The notes below the pieces were generated by a model that saw only the letters and a program-made list of their open reading frames with translations, made no database searches and was not told the DNA's origin. DNA of 64,000 nt from Methylopila henanensis (GTDB lineage Bacteria; Pseudomonadota; Alphaproteobacteria; Rhizobiales; Methylopilaceae), in contig NZ_JBHUER010000002.1 of assembly GCF_042681025.1 (NCBI RefSeq), forward strand, positions 1-64,000, in the 5' to 3' direction. The position numbers and the translations under genes were made by a program. Positions within the stretch are counted from its first letter, which is position 1; the number at the start of each line of letters is the position of its first letter. Of this stretch, positions 53,442 through 63,198 are shown one piece after another.

Positions 53442-54620
53442 ATGCACCGTCGCTCAGTCCCCGCCTGGGTCGCCGCCTGCGCCGCCGCCGCCATGGCGTG
53501 CGCGGCGCATCCTGCGTTCGCGCAGGAAGGCGGAAAGGCCACGCCGGGCGGAGGCGGCGGACCCGCCGCCAAGGAGCGCGGCGGCTTCAGCTATGGCGGC
53601 AGCTTCACCGGCCGGATCGACCTGCTCGCCCCGAAAGACGGCGACTCCAGCCGCCCCGCCGCGCCGCGGCTGCCCCCGCCGGAGGCCGCCCTCGGCCGGC
53701 CGGACCCGTTCGGCGGCGCCGGCGATCTGCTGAACGGGATCAGGATTCCAAATCTCGCCCCGGCGAAGCCGGCGGCGCCCCCCGCCGCCGCGACCGAGCC
53801 GATGGCGCCGGCGCCCGCCCCCGCGCGGACGACCCCGGCGGCGCTGCCCTCGCCCACGGCTCCGGTGATCAAGCAGCCGCTCACCCTGCACGCGGCCTTC
53901 AGCAAGAACGGGCCGCGCGTGATGAGCGGGGTGAAGTGGCGCGTGTTCACCGACACGGCCGACGCCAACGGCGAGCACATGATGGTCGCCGAATCGACCG
54001 ACAGCTCGCCGCGCTTCGAGCTCGATCCGGGCGGCTACGTGGTGCACGCGGTCTACGGGCTGGTGGCGGTGGCGCGCTACGTCACGGTCGACGCGCGGGG
54101 GCCCCGCGAGGACACGCTGGTGATCGAGGCCGGCGCGGTGCGGCTCACCGGCTTCGTCGGCGACGTCAAGATTCCGGGCGACCGGCTGAGCTTCACCCTC
54201 ACCCGCGACGACGGCGGCGTGACGCGGACGGTCGCCGAGAAGATCGCGCCCGGCACGACCCTCCGACTGCCCGCCGGCACCTATCACGTCGTCTCGGCCT
54301 ATGGCGACGCCAACGCCATCATCGAGGTCGATCTGGAGGTCGGCGCCGGCAAGTTCGTCGAGGCCCAGGTGCACCACAAGGCGGCGCAGGTCGCGCTGAA
54401 GCTCGTGCACGAGCCCGGCGCGCCGGAGCTGCCGGACACCTCCTGGACCATCCTGACGCCCGGCGGCGACGTGATCCGCGAGTCGATCGGCCAGCTGCCG
54501 CCGATCGTGCTGTCCGAGGGCGACTATGTCGCGATCGTGCGCCGGGACGGACGCACCTTCCAGCGCAACTTCTCCGTCCGGGCCGGCTTCGACGGCAATG
54601 TGGAGATCGCCGGGGGCTGA
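53442..54620 (+). CDS. Secreted alphaproteobacterial protein of unknown function
   Basis: A 392-residue secreted protein with a signal peptide (residues 1-27, ending AHPAFAQ). A Pro/Ala-rich linker to about residue 145 is followed by a beta-rich region with three or four similar sub-domains; LDPGGYVVHAVYGLVAVARY, LPAGTYHVVSAYGDANA and LSEGDYVAIVRRDGRTF look like repeated carboxypeptidase-regulatory or PEGA-like beta units. No catalytic motif. Probably a periplasmic or surface protein. It stands alone. Confidence 0.72.
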   Translation: MHRRSVPAWVAACAAAAMACAAHPAFAQEGGKATPGGGGGPAAKERGGFSYGGSFTGRIDLLAPKDGDSSRPAAPRLPPPEAALGRPDPFGGAGDLLNGIRIPNLAPAKPAAPPAAATEPMAPAPAPARTTPAALPSPTAPVIKQPLTLHAAFSKNGPRVMSGVKWRVFTDTADANGEHMMVAESTDSSPRFELDPGGYVVHAVYGLVAVARYVTVDARGPREDTLVIEAGAVRLTGFVGDVKIPGDRLSFTLTRDDGGVTRTVAEKIAPGTTLRLPAGTYHVVSAYGDANAIIEVDLEVGAGKFVEAQVHHKAAQVALKLVHEPGAPELPDTSWTILTPGGDVIRESIGQLPPIVLSEGDYVAIVRRDGRTFQRNFSVRAGFDGNVEIAGG

Positions 54621-54630
54621 GCCGCCCCCG
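54611..54630. terminator. Hairpin between convergent genes
   Basis: A 7-bp GC stem (cgggggc / gcccccg) with loop tgagcc overlaps the stop of the secreted-protein gene. It has no T run on either side, so its role as a terminator is uncertain. Confidence 0.3.
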
Positions 54631-54635
54631 CGAGC

Positions 54636-56015
54636 TCAGATATAGGCCGAGGCGAGCTCCGGCGGCTCAGTCAGCGCGTGGCCGATGAACTCGAGCGCCG
54701 CCCTGATCTCGTCGCGCGTCGACGGCCCCCCGATGCACACCCGCACAGCCTCTGTCGGCGCGGAGCCGACCGTGAAGGCGTCGCTCGCCACGACGCCGAT
54801 CCCGGTCTCGCGCATCTGCCCGACGAAGGAGGACCGGCTCCAGGGCGGCGGCAGCGGAATCCAGAGGTTGAAGCTCAGCGGGTCCGCGCGGAACGAGCCG
54901 GGAGGCAGGATCTCCGCCGCCATGCGCTGACGGGCCGCGGTCTCCTCGCGGATGAAGCGCAGCATGGCGTCGGCGGCGCCGTCCTCGATCCAGCGCGTCG
55001 CCAGCGCGACGGTCAGCGGAGAGGCCATGACGGTCGCGGCCCTGAGCGCCGCCACGAACGGCCAGGCCGCCCGCGCGCTCGGCGCCACCACATAGGCCGC
55101 CCGCAGACCCGCGCCGATGCATTTGGCGAGGCCGGCCACGTGCCAGGTGAGATCGGGCGCGATCGCGGCGAAGGGCGAGATCTTCCGCGTCGGGATGAAG
55201 CCGTAGGCGTCGTCCTCGACGATCGGCAGCTCGTTCGCGCGCGCCACCGCCGCGAGAGCCGCCCGCCGCTCCTCAGGGATGGTCAGGGTGGTCGGGTTCT
55301 GGAGCGTGGGGTTGAGATAGACCGCCTTCGGCGCATGGCGCGCGCAGGCCTCCTCGAGCGCCTCCGGCGTCACGCCGTCCTCGTCCATCGCAAGCCCCAC
55401 CAGCCGGACGCCGAGCTGGGCCGCGATCGAGCGGACGCCGGGATAGGTGACGGCCTCGCACAGGATCACGTCGCCGGGCTTCGCCAGAATGCTGAACACG
55501 CCGTGCAGCGCGGGATGGGCGCCGGGCGTGACGAACAGGCGGTCCTGCGACGGCACCAGCGCGCGCCGGCCGAGCCAGGACGAGGCGGCGTCCTTGTCCT
55601 CCGCCGAGCCGCCGAAGCCCTGGTAGCGCAGCCGTGGCACGAGATCGCGCGCGACCGCCGCCAGACCCTCGCGCATCATGTCGAGCAGGGCGGGGTCCGT
55701 CGGCTCCGGCGGCAGGTTCATGGTGAGGTCGGCGGACAGCCGGGCGTGGGCGCGCATCTGCGTCGTCTGCGGCGCGCCAGCGACGAAGGTGCCCTGCCCC
55801 ACCCGCGCGGTGACGAGACCGCGCTTGCGCGCCTCCTCGTAGCCGCGCGCGACCGTGGTGAAATCGATCCCGACCCGCTTCGCCAGCACCCGCTGCGGCG
55901 GCAGCCGGTCGCCGACCGCGAGCCGCCCGGACCGGATGTCGGCCGCGATCAGATCGGCGATCGCGAGGTAACGCGGCTTGTCGCTGAGGGCGAAGTCGGG
56001 AGTCCAGTCGGCCAT
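54636..56015 (-). CDS. MocR-type regulator (GntR HTH + aminotransferase domain)
   Basis: A 459-residue protein: N-terminal GntR winged helix (residues 12-80, AVGDRLPPQRVLAKRVGIDF) joined to a fold-I aminotransferase domain. The PLP lysine is in the HVAGLAKCIGAGLR stretch, and NPTLQNPTT and VEDDAYGF are typical of the fold. MocR proteins usually act as regulators using PLP or a PLP-amino compound as effector. It is divergent from the Nit1C cluster across a 299-bp region with CCYGCAAT repeats, so it probably controls that cluster. Confidence 0.88.
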   Translation of the reverse strand: MADWTPDFALSDKPRYLAIADLIAADIRSGRLAVGDRLPPQRVLAKRVGIDFTTVARGYEEARKRGLVTARVGQGTFVAGAPQTTQMRAHARLSADLTMNLPPEPTDPALLDMMREGLAAVARDLVPRLRYQGFGGSAEDKDAASSWLGRRALVPSQDRLFVTPGAHPALHGVFSILAKPGDVILCEAVTYPGVRSIAAQLGVRLVGLAMDEDGVTPEALEEACARHAPKAVYLNPTLQNPTTLTIPEERRAALAAVARANELPIVEDDAYGFIPTRKISPFAAIAPDLTWHVAGLAKCIGAGLRAAYVVAPSARAAWPFVAALRAATVMASPLTVALATRWIEDGAADAMLRFIREETAARQRMAAEILPPGSFRADPLSFNLWIPLPPPWSRSSFVGQMRETGIGVVASDAFTVGSAPTEAVRVCIGGPSTRDEIRAALEFIGHALTEPPELASAYI

Positions 56016-56024
56016 GCCAGTCTG

Positions 56025-56176
56025 CCTGCAATTTCCCTAATTGCGGGATTATTGACTGCATGCCTTCGGCTGTCGAGCCACCCTGCAATACCTGCAATAT
56101 TTTGCTCATGTCCAAGGCGACCAGTGCCTGTTGACGCGTCATACGTTCAGTTTCAGGGATTTCAGGCGCCCGCAAT
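56025..56176. promoter_or_regulatory. Repeated CCYGCAAT boxes, probable MocR operator
   Basis: Five copies of CC[TC]GCAAT: 56025-56032, 56040-56047 (inverted, attgcggg), 56082-56089, 56091-56098 and 56169-56176. The first two form a dyad beside the MocR start; copies three and four are direct repeats 9 bp apart. Further related tgcaat words lie at 56186-56215. Spaced direct and inverted repeats suit a dimeric MocR-type regulator. Confidence 0.65.
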
Positions 56177-56246
56177 CCATCCAATATTGCATGGAAAATT
56201 GAATGCAATTTGATGCAGTCTTTGTATGCCAGCGCTTTTTGGCGGT

Positions 56247-56262
56247 TGGCACGAGGGTTGCT
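56247..56262 (+). promoter_or_regulatory. Sigma-54 (RpoN) promoter of the Nit1C cluster
   Basis: TGGCACG-N4-TTGCT matches the -24/-12 consensus of RpoN exactly with correct spacing. It lies about 50 bp before the first start codon of the cluster (ATG at 56315), which fits transcription starting near 56273. RpoN promoters require an enhancer-binding activator; no clear NtrC site was found upstream. Confidence 0.88.
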
Positions 56263-56314
56263 CCCCTGTCAGCGACCCGGGCGGCGAGGCCCGGCAGCCG
56301 AACAGGAGAGCGAG

Positions 56315-56797
56315 ATGCCCGCAGTGACGAAGCCCGCCAATCAGAAGGGCGATTTTCTGGTCGACTACGAAAGCAAGGTGTTCGAGGACGTGAAGGCGGC
56401 GCCGGGCGAAAAGGCGCTCGTCACCTTCCACACCGTGGCCTTTGAGGGCTCGATCGGCCTCGTCAACCTGCTGCAGGCCTCGCGCCTGATCGCCAAGGGC
56501 TTCGAGACCTCGGTGCTGCTCTACGGCCCCGGCGTGACGCTCGGCGTGCAGCGCGGTTTTCCGACGCTGGGCGACGAGGCCTTTCCCGGCCATCTCAACT
56601 TCAACAACCGCATCGAGAAGATCCTCGCCGACGGCGGCAAGGTCTACGCCTGCCGCTTCGCGCTCCAGGCGCTCTACGGCCACGGCGAAGGCGCGCTGAT
56701 CCCGGGCGTCACGCCGATCAGCCCGCTCGACGTGCTCGACGTCATTCTCCTTCACCGCAAGGAGAACGCCTTCATCCTCGACACCTGGACGCTCTGA
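56315..56797 (+). CDS. MSMEG_0572/Sll0783 family nitrogen-starvation response protein
   Basis: First gene of the Nit1C cluster, 160 residues. The family is recognised from ALVTFHTVAFEGSIGLVNLLQ, SVLLYGPGVTLGVQRGFPT and GVTPISPLDVLDVILLHRK; the fold looks DsrE-like. In Synechocystis the homologue Sll0783 is induced by nitrogen starvation and needed for normal polyhydroxybutyrate build-up, but its biochemical role is unknown. Ribosome binding site aggagag lies 4 bp before the ATG. Cytoplasmic. Confidence 0.93.
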   Translation: MPAVTKPANQKGDFLVDYESKVFEDVKAAPGEKALVTFHTVAFEGSIGLVNLLQASRLIAKGFETSVLLYGPGVTLGVQRGFPTLGDEAFPGHLNFNNRIEKILADGGKVYACRFALQALYGHGEGALIPGVTPISPLDVLDVILLHRKENAFILDTWTL

Positions 56798-57822
56798 GAG
56801 CGGCCACAGCCGTCGTCCCGGATGGCCGCAGGCCGATCCGGGAGACGGCCAGGGAGACATGGCGATGAGCGAGAAACGCATCGTCCGGGCCGCGGCCGTA
56901 CAGATCGCGCCGGATCTCGACGACTGCGCCGGCACGCTGACGCGTGTGCTGAACGCGCTGGACGAGGCGGCGTCGAAGGGCGCGAACCTCGTGGTGTTCC
57001 CCGAGACCTTCGTGCCCTGGTACCCGTACTTCTCCTTCGTGCATCCGCCGGTCGTCACCGGCGCGGAGCACCTCAGGCTCTACGAGCACGCGCCGTCGGT
57101 CCCCGGCCCCGTGACCGACGCGGTCGCCGCGGCGGCGCGGCGGCGCGGCCTGGTCGTCGTGCTCGGAATAAACGAGCGCGACCACGGCTCGCTCTACAAC
57201 GCCCAGCTGATCTTCGACGCCGACGGGACGCTGAAGCTCAAGCGCCGCAAGATCACGCCGACCTATCACGAGCGGATGATCTGGGGTCAGGGCGACGGCT
57301 CCGGCCTGCGCGCCGTCGACACCGCCGTCGGCCGTGTCGGGGCGCTAGCGTGCTGGGAGCACTACAACCCGCTGGCCCGCTACGCCCTGATGGCGGACCA
57401 CGAGGAGATCCACGCCGCGCAGTTTCCGGGCTCCATGGTCGGCCAGATCTTCGCCGACCAGATGGAGGTGACGATCCGTCACCACGCGCTGGAGAGCGGC
57501 TGCTTCGTCGTCAACGCCACCGGCTGGCTGACGGATGCGCAGCGCGAGCGCATCGCCCCGGACGAGAAGCTGCGCAAGGCGCTCACCGGCGGCTGCATGA
57601 CCGCGATCGTGTCGCCCGAGGGCGCGCATCTCGCGCCGCCGCTCACCTCCGGCGAAGGTCTTCTGATCGCCGATCTCGACATGGCGCTCGTGCTGAAGCG
57701 CAAGCGGATGATGGACAGCGTCGGCCACTACGCCCGACCGGAGCTGCTGAGCCTCGTCCTCGACGACCGACCCGCAGGCCCGGTCCGCCGGTCCGCCGAC
57801 CTTCCCTCCTGGAGCGCATCCG

Positions 57823-58952
<1,130 letters not shown>

Positions 58953-58971
<19 letters not shown>

Positions 58972-59495
58972 GGCCGTTCGTCCCCGCGGGCTACCAGATC
59001 AAGTGGGCCGTCGGCGCCTGGGAGCGGCGCGGCGCGGCCGAGCTTCGCCGCGCCGTGTTCTGCGACGAGCAGAAGGTGTTCGAGAGGGACGATCGCGACG
59101 CCGTCGATGATCGCGCGATCCCGCTGGTCGCGGTGTCGTCGCTCGCGGTCGCCCATGACGCGGTGGTCGGCACCGTGCGCATCCACGAGGAGGCGCCGGA
59201 CGTCTGGTGGGGCTCCCGCCTCGCCGTCGCGGCCGGCCACCGCCGCGTCGGCGCGCTCGGCGCGGCGCTGATCCGGCTCGCGGTGTCCTCCGCCCGCGCC
59301 CGCGGCTGCACGCGCTTCTTCGCCCACGTCCAGAGCCAGAACGGCCCGCTTTTCCAGCGCTTACGCTGGTCCGTTCTCGATGAGGTGGAACTTCATGGAC
59401 GCCCGCACCTGAAGATGGAGGCCGACCTCGCCTTCTATCCGCCCTTCACGACGCCTGAGACCGGCTTCTACGCCCCGGCGCGGAGGGCGGCGTGA
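58953..59495 (+). CDS. MSMEG_0567/Sll0786 family N-acetyltransferase
   Basis: GNAT-fold acetyltransferase of 180 residues: RRAVFCDEQKVFERDDRD and SRLAVAAGHRRVGALGAALI (acetyl-CoA site) with FFAHVQSQNGPLFQRLRW near the end. The same family is found in this place in Nit1C clusters of mycobacteria and cyanobacteria. Its start overlaps the radical SAM gene by 19 bp. Acceptor unknown; probably acylates an amine intermediate of the pathway. Confidence 0.92.
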
Positions 59496-60463
59496 CCGCG
59501 CTCGAAACCCTCGCCGCCGCGCTGCGTGACGGCGCAGGGCTCGCCGCCAAGGCCGACATCGCCCGCGCGGCGGGGCGGCTCGGCCTCTCCGGCGCCTCCG
59601 CCGTGCCGGTCGGCGACGATTGCGCCGCGATCCCCGACGCCGACGGTTTCCTCCTGTTCGCGATCGAGGGCTTCATGAACGCCTTCGTGGAGAAGGACCC
59701 GTGGTTCGCCGGCTGGTGCGGCGTGATGGTGAACCTGTCCGACGTCGCCGCCATGGGCGGACGCGCCGTCGCCGTGGTCGACGCGCTGTGGGCCGCGGGC
59801 GAGGCCGACGCTGCGCCGGTGCTCGCGGGGCTGAAGGCGGCGGCGGCGGCTTATGGCGTCCCGATCGTGGGCGGACACACCAATCTCGCCTGCGACCGCG
59901 GCCAGCTCTCGGTCGCCGTGCTCGGTCGCGCGAAGGCGCTGCTGACGAGCTTCGACGCGCGGCCCGGCGACCGGCTGATCGCGGCGATTGACCTGCGCGG
60001 CCGCTACCGCGAGCCGTTCGACAACTGGGAGGCCGCGACCGACGCGCCGCCGGAGCGTCTACGGGGCGATCTGGCGCTGCTGGCCGAAATCGCGGAGGCC
60101 GGCCTCGCCCGGGCGGCGAAGGACATCAGCCAGGCCGGCCTCGTCGGCACCGCGGCGATGCTGGCCGAATGCTCCGGCGTGGGCGTGCGGGTCGAGGTCG
60201 CGGCGGCGCCTCGCCCCCCGGAGGCTCCGCTCGCGCGCTGGCTCCGGAGCTTCCCGAGCTTCGGCTTCCTGCTCGCGGCGTCCGCGGAGAACGTCGGCGC
60301 CGTCGTCGCGCGCTTCGCCGCGCGTGGGATCGCGGCGGCCGACGTGGGCTCGGTCACAGCCGGCGGCCTGGTGGAGATCGCCGACGGCGACGAGCGCGCG
60401 ACGGTCTGGGACCTGACGCAATCCCCGCTTCTCGGCTGCGCTCCGGCGCAGGCGGCGGCATGA
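59492..60463 (+). CDS. Sll0787 family AIR-synthase (PurM)-like protein
   Basis: PurM-superfamily protein of 323 residues: ATP-site VPVGDDCAAIPD near residue 40, DVAAMGGRAVAVVDAL and the RAAKDISQAGLVGTAAML segment. Members use ATP to activate an amide or carboxylate oxygen, as in purine synthesis or HypE. In the Nit1C cluster it may activate a substrate for ligation or cyclisation. The GTG start overlaps the previous stop (GTGA). Confidence 0.92.
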   Translation: MTALETLAAALRDGAGLAAKADIARAAGRLGLSGASAVPVGDDCAAIPDADGFLLFAIEGFMNAFVEKDPWFAGWCGVMVNLSDVAAMGGRAVAVVDALWAAGEADAAPVLAGLKAAAAAYGVPIVGGHTNLACDRGQLSVAVLGRAKALLTSFDARPGDRLIAAIDLRGRYREPFDNWEAATDAPPERLRGDLALLAEIAEAGLARAAKDISQAGLVGTAAMLAECSGVGVRVEVAAAPRPPEAPLARWLRSFPSFGFLLAASAENVGAVVARFAARGIAAADVGSVTAGGLVEIADGDERATVWDLTQSPLLGCAPAQAAA

Positions 60464-61626
60464 GCGCGCCCCGGCCCTTGCGCGTGGCGCTGCTGTGCCA
60501 TTCGGTCAATCCGCGCGGCGGCGTGGTGCACGCCCTCGAACTCGCCACGGCGCTCGCGGCGCTCGGCCACGAGCCGGTGGCGCACGCGCCGGACCCCGAC
60601 GGCCGCGGCTTCTTCCGCACGACGACGTTCGAAACCGTCTCCGTGCCCGCGACGCGGGTCGAGGGCGGGGTGACCGACATGGTGCTCGCCCGCATCGCCG
60701 ACTACCGCCGGCATTTCGAACGTCCGGCGGCGCGCCGTTTCGACGTGTTCCACGCGCAGGACGGCATCTCCGGCAACGCGCTGGCCGACCTCAAGGCCGC
60801 CGGGCTGATCCCGGCCTTCGCGCGCACCGTGCACCATCTCGATCCCTTCGCCGATCCGAGGCTCGACGCCCTGCAGAGCCGCTCCGTCTCCGCCGCCGAC
60901 GCGGCCTTCACAGTGAGCGAGATGTGGCGGAGCGTGGTGCAGGAACGGTTCGGCCTCGCCGCCACGATCGTCGGAAACGGCGTCGACGGCCAGCGCTTCC
61001 GCCCGGAGCCGGACGGCCGGGAGGCGGCACTCGCCGCGCGCCTCGGCCTCGGCGGCGGCCCGGTGATCCTGAGCGTCGGCGGCGTCGAGGAACGCAAGAA
61101 CACGCGCCGCATCCTGGCGGCGTTCCTCCAGGTCCGGCGCATGCACGACCGCGCCCAGCTCGTGATCGCGGGCGGCGCCTCGCTGCTCGACCACGACGCC
61201 TACCGCGCCGGCTTCGACATCGAGCTCGCCGCCGCGGGTCTGGCCGACGGCGACGTGATCGTGACCGGCCCCCTGCCCGACGCCGACATGCCGGCCTTGT
61301 ACCGGCTCGCCGACGCGCTGGCGTTCCCGTCGCTGCGCGAGGGCTTTGGCCTCGTCGCGCTGGAGGCGCTCGCGAGCGGCGTCCCCGCGGTCGTGTCGCG
61401 GCTCGCGCCCTTCACCGAGCATTTCGAGGACGGCGACGTCGCCTGGTGCGATCCGCTCAAGCCCGGCTCGATCGCCGACGCGCTGATGATCGCTCTCGCC
61501 GAACCGACGCGCTCCCGCCTTGCGAAGCGCGGTCCGGTCGCCGCCGCCCGGATGGGCTGGAGCGCCGTCGCCCGCGCCCACCTCGATGTCTACGCCGCCC
61601 TGCCGAAGGAGGCCGCCCATGCCTGA
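60460..61626 (+). CDS. MSMEG_0565 family glycosyltransferase
   Basis: GT4-type glycosyltransferase of 388 residues: N-terminal VALLCHSVNPRGGVVHALEL, donor-site block SLREGFGLVALEALASGVP with the usual Glu pair, and VVGN/RFRPE-type acceptor-side features. It likely transfers a sugar to the cluster product, suggesting the pathway makes a glycosylated small molecule. ATG overlaps the previous stop (ATGA) and the stop overlaps the next gene by 8 bp. Confidence 0.93.
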   Translation: MSAPRPLRVALLCHSVNPRGGVVHALELATALAALGHEPVAHAPDPDGRGFFRTTTFETVSVPATRVEGGVTDMVLARIADYRRHFERPAARRFDVFHAQDGISGNALADLKAAGLIPAFARTVHHLDPFADPRLDALQSRSVSAADAAFTVSEMWRSVVQERFGLAATIVGNGVDGQRFRPEPDGREAALAARLGLGGGPVILSVGGVEERKNTRRILAAFLQVRRMHDRAQLVIAGGASLLDHDAYRAGFDIELAAAGLADGDVIVTGPLPDADMPALYRLADALAFPSLREGFGLVALEALASGVPAVVSRLAPFTEHFEDGDVAWCDPLKPGSIADALMIALAEPTRSRLAKRGPVAAARMGWSAVARAHLDVYAALPKEAAHA

Positions 61627-61906
61627 GATGCGCTTCACCGTCCGCTGGCCGGACGGGGCCACCGAGAGCTGTTACTCGCCCTCGCTCGTCATTCGCGAGC
61701 ACATGGCCGCGGGCGAGAGCTATCCCGTCGGCGATTTTCTCGAGCGGTCGCGGACCGCGCTGAACATCGCGAGCGAACGGGTTCGGGCGAAGTACGGCTT
61801 CGCCTGCTCGAGCGCGCTCGAGCAGCTCGCGCGCATCGAAACCCAGGCGCGCCGTTTCTCCGCGACCGCCGACGCGCGCGTCGCCGTCCTGTCCTTCGAA
61901 GAGTGA
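61619..61906 (+). CDS. MSMEG_0570 family nitrogen-starvation response protein
   Basis: A 95-residue protein: MRFTVRWPDGATESCYSPSL, then YPVGDFLERSRTALNIASER and KYGFACSSALEQLARIE. The family is restricted to Nit1C clusters as far as I know, with no assigned function. The two cysteines (in ESCYSPS and FACSSA) are worth noting. A ggagg ribosome binding site lies inside the end of the glycosyltransferase gene. Confidence 0.92.
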   Translation: MPEMRFTVRWPDGATESCYSPSLVIREHMAAGESYPVGDFLERSRTALNIASERVRAKYGFACSSALEQLARIETQARRFSATADARVAVLSFEE

Positions 61907-61922
61907 GCCGGGGAGCACCACG

Positions 61923-63188
61923 ATGAGCGCCATTCCGCATCACAGCGTGGTCGTCGTCGGCGGCGGCCAGGCGGGCCTTTCCGTCAGCTACTGGCTGAAG
62001 CAGCGCAAGATCGATCATCTGGTGTTCGAGGCGAAGACCGCCGCCCATGTGTGGGAGACGCGGCGCTGGGACAACTTCTGCCTCGTCACCCCGAACTGGC
62101 AGTGCGACCTGCCCGGCCATCCCTATGACGGGCCGGACCCGGACGGCTTCATGGTGAAGGACGAGATCGTCGCCTATGTCCGCCGCTTCGTGGAGAAGGT
62201 GGACCCGCCGATCCGCGAGGGCGTGTCGGTGACGCGGGTCGCGCGCCGTCCCGAAGGCGGCTTCTCCGTCGCGACCTCCGCCGGCGATTTCACCGCCGAC
62301 GAAGTCGTCGTCGCCTCCGGCGGCTACCACACCCCGATCATCCCACGCATGGCGGAGAAACTGCCGAAATCGATCGCGCAGATCCACTCCGAGCAGTACC
62401 GCAACGCCGGACAGCTTCCGGAGGGGGCCGTGCTGGTCGTCGGTTCCGGGCAGTCGGGCGCGCAGATCGCGGAAGACCTGCACCTCGCGGGCCGCAAGGT
62501 GCATCTCGCGGTCGGGCCCGCTCCGCGCTGCGCCCGGTTCTACCGCGGCCGCGACGTCGTCACCTGGCTCGCGGACATGGGCTACTACGAGATGACGGTG
62601 GAGAAGCACCCGCTGCGCGAGGGCGTGCGCGACAACACCAACCATTACGTCACCGGCCGCGACGGCGGCCGCGACATCGACCTCCGGCGCTTCGCGAACG
62701 AAGGCATGGAGCTCTACGGCGTGCTGGAGGATTACGACGACGGCGTCCTGCGCTTCCGGGAGAACCTCGCCGAAAGCCTCGACTTTGCCGACCGCACCTA
62801 CAACGGCATCAACGCCGCGATCGACCGGCATATCGCGGAGACCGGCGTCGAGGCGCCGCCGCCTTCGGTCTACGAGCCGGTGTGGACGCCGCCCGCCGAG
62901 CGCGGAACGCTCGACCTCGCCGCATCGGGCGTCGCCTCGGTGGTGTGGTGCATCGGCTTCACGCCGGACTTCCGCTGGCTCGACGTTCCGGTGTTCAACG
63001 GCGCCGGACGGCCGGTCCACAAGCGCGGCGTGACGGGGGCGGAAGGCGTGTCCTTCATCGGCCTGCCGTGGCTCAACACCTGGGGCTCGGGACGCTTCGG
63101 CGCCGTCGGCCGCGACGCGGAGCATGTGGTCTCCGTGATCGCCGACCGCCTCTCGCGCCGGCTGCCGCCGCTCGACCTCGCGGGCTGA
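61923..63188 (+). CDS. MSMEG_0569 family flavin-dependent oxidoreductase
   Basis: Flavin monooxygenase-like enzyme of 421 residues: FAD motif GGGQAGLSVSYWL at the N terminus, NWQCDLPGHPYDGPDPDGF next to it, and NAD(P) motif VGSGQSGAQIAEDL. Last gene of the cluster, 16 bp after the MSMEG_0570 gene. It resembles FMO/Baeyer-Villiger-type oxygenases and may oxidise the cluster intermediate, perhaps at nitrogen. No terminator is evident before the convergent next gene 10 bp on. Confidence 0.93.
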   Translation: MSAIPHHSVVVVGGGQAGLSVSYWLKQRKIDHLVFEAKTAAHVWETRRWDNFCLVTPNWQCDLPGHPYDGPDPDGFMVKDEIVAYVRRFVEKVDPPIREGVSVTRVARRPEGGFSVATSAGDFTADEVVVASGGYHTPIIPRMAEKLPKSIAQIHSEQYRNAGQLPEGAVLVVGSGQSGAQIAEDLHLAGRKVHLAVGPAPRCARFYRGRDVVTWLADMGYYEMTVEKHPLREGVRDNTNHYVTGRDGGRDIDLRRFANEGMELYGVLEDYDDGVLRFRENLAESLDFADRTYNGINAAIDRHIAETGVEAPPPSVYEPVWTPPAERGTLDLAASGVASVVWCIGFTPDFRWLDVPVFNGAGRPVHKRGVTGAEGVSFIGLPWLNTWGSGRFGAVGRDAEHVVSVIADRLSRRLPPLDLAG

Positions 63189-63198
63189 GCGGAAAAGC

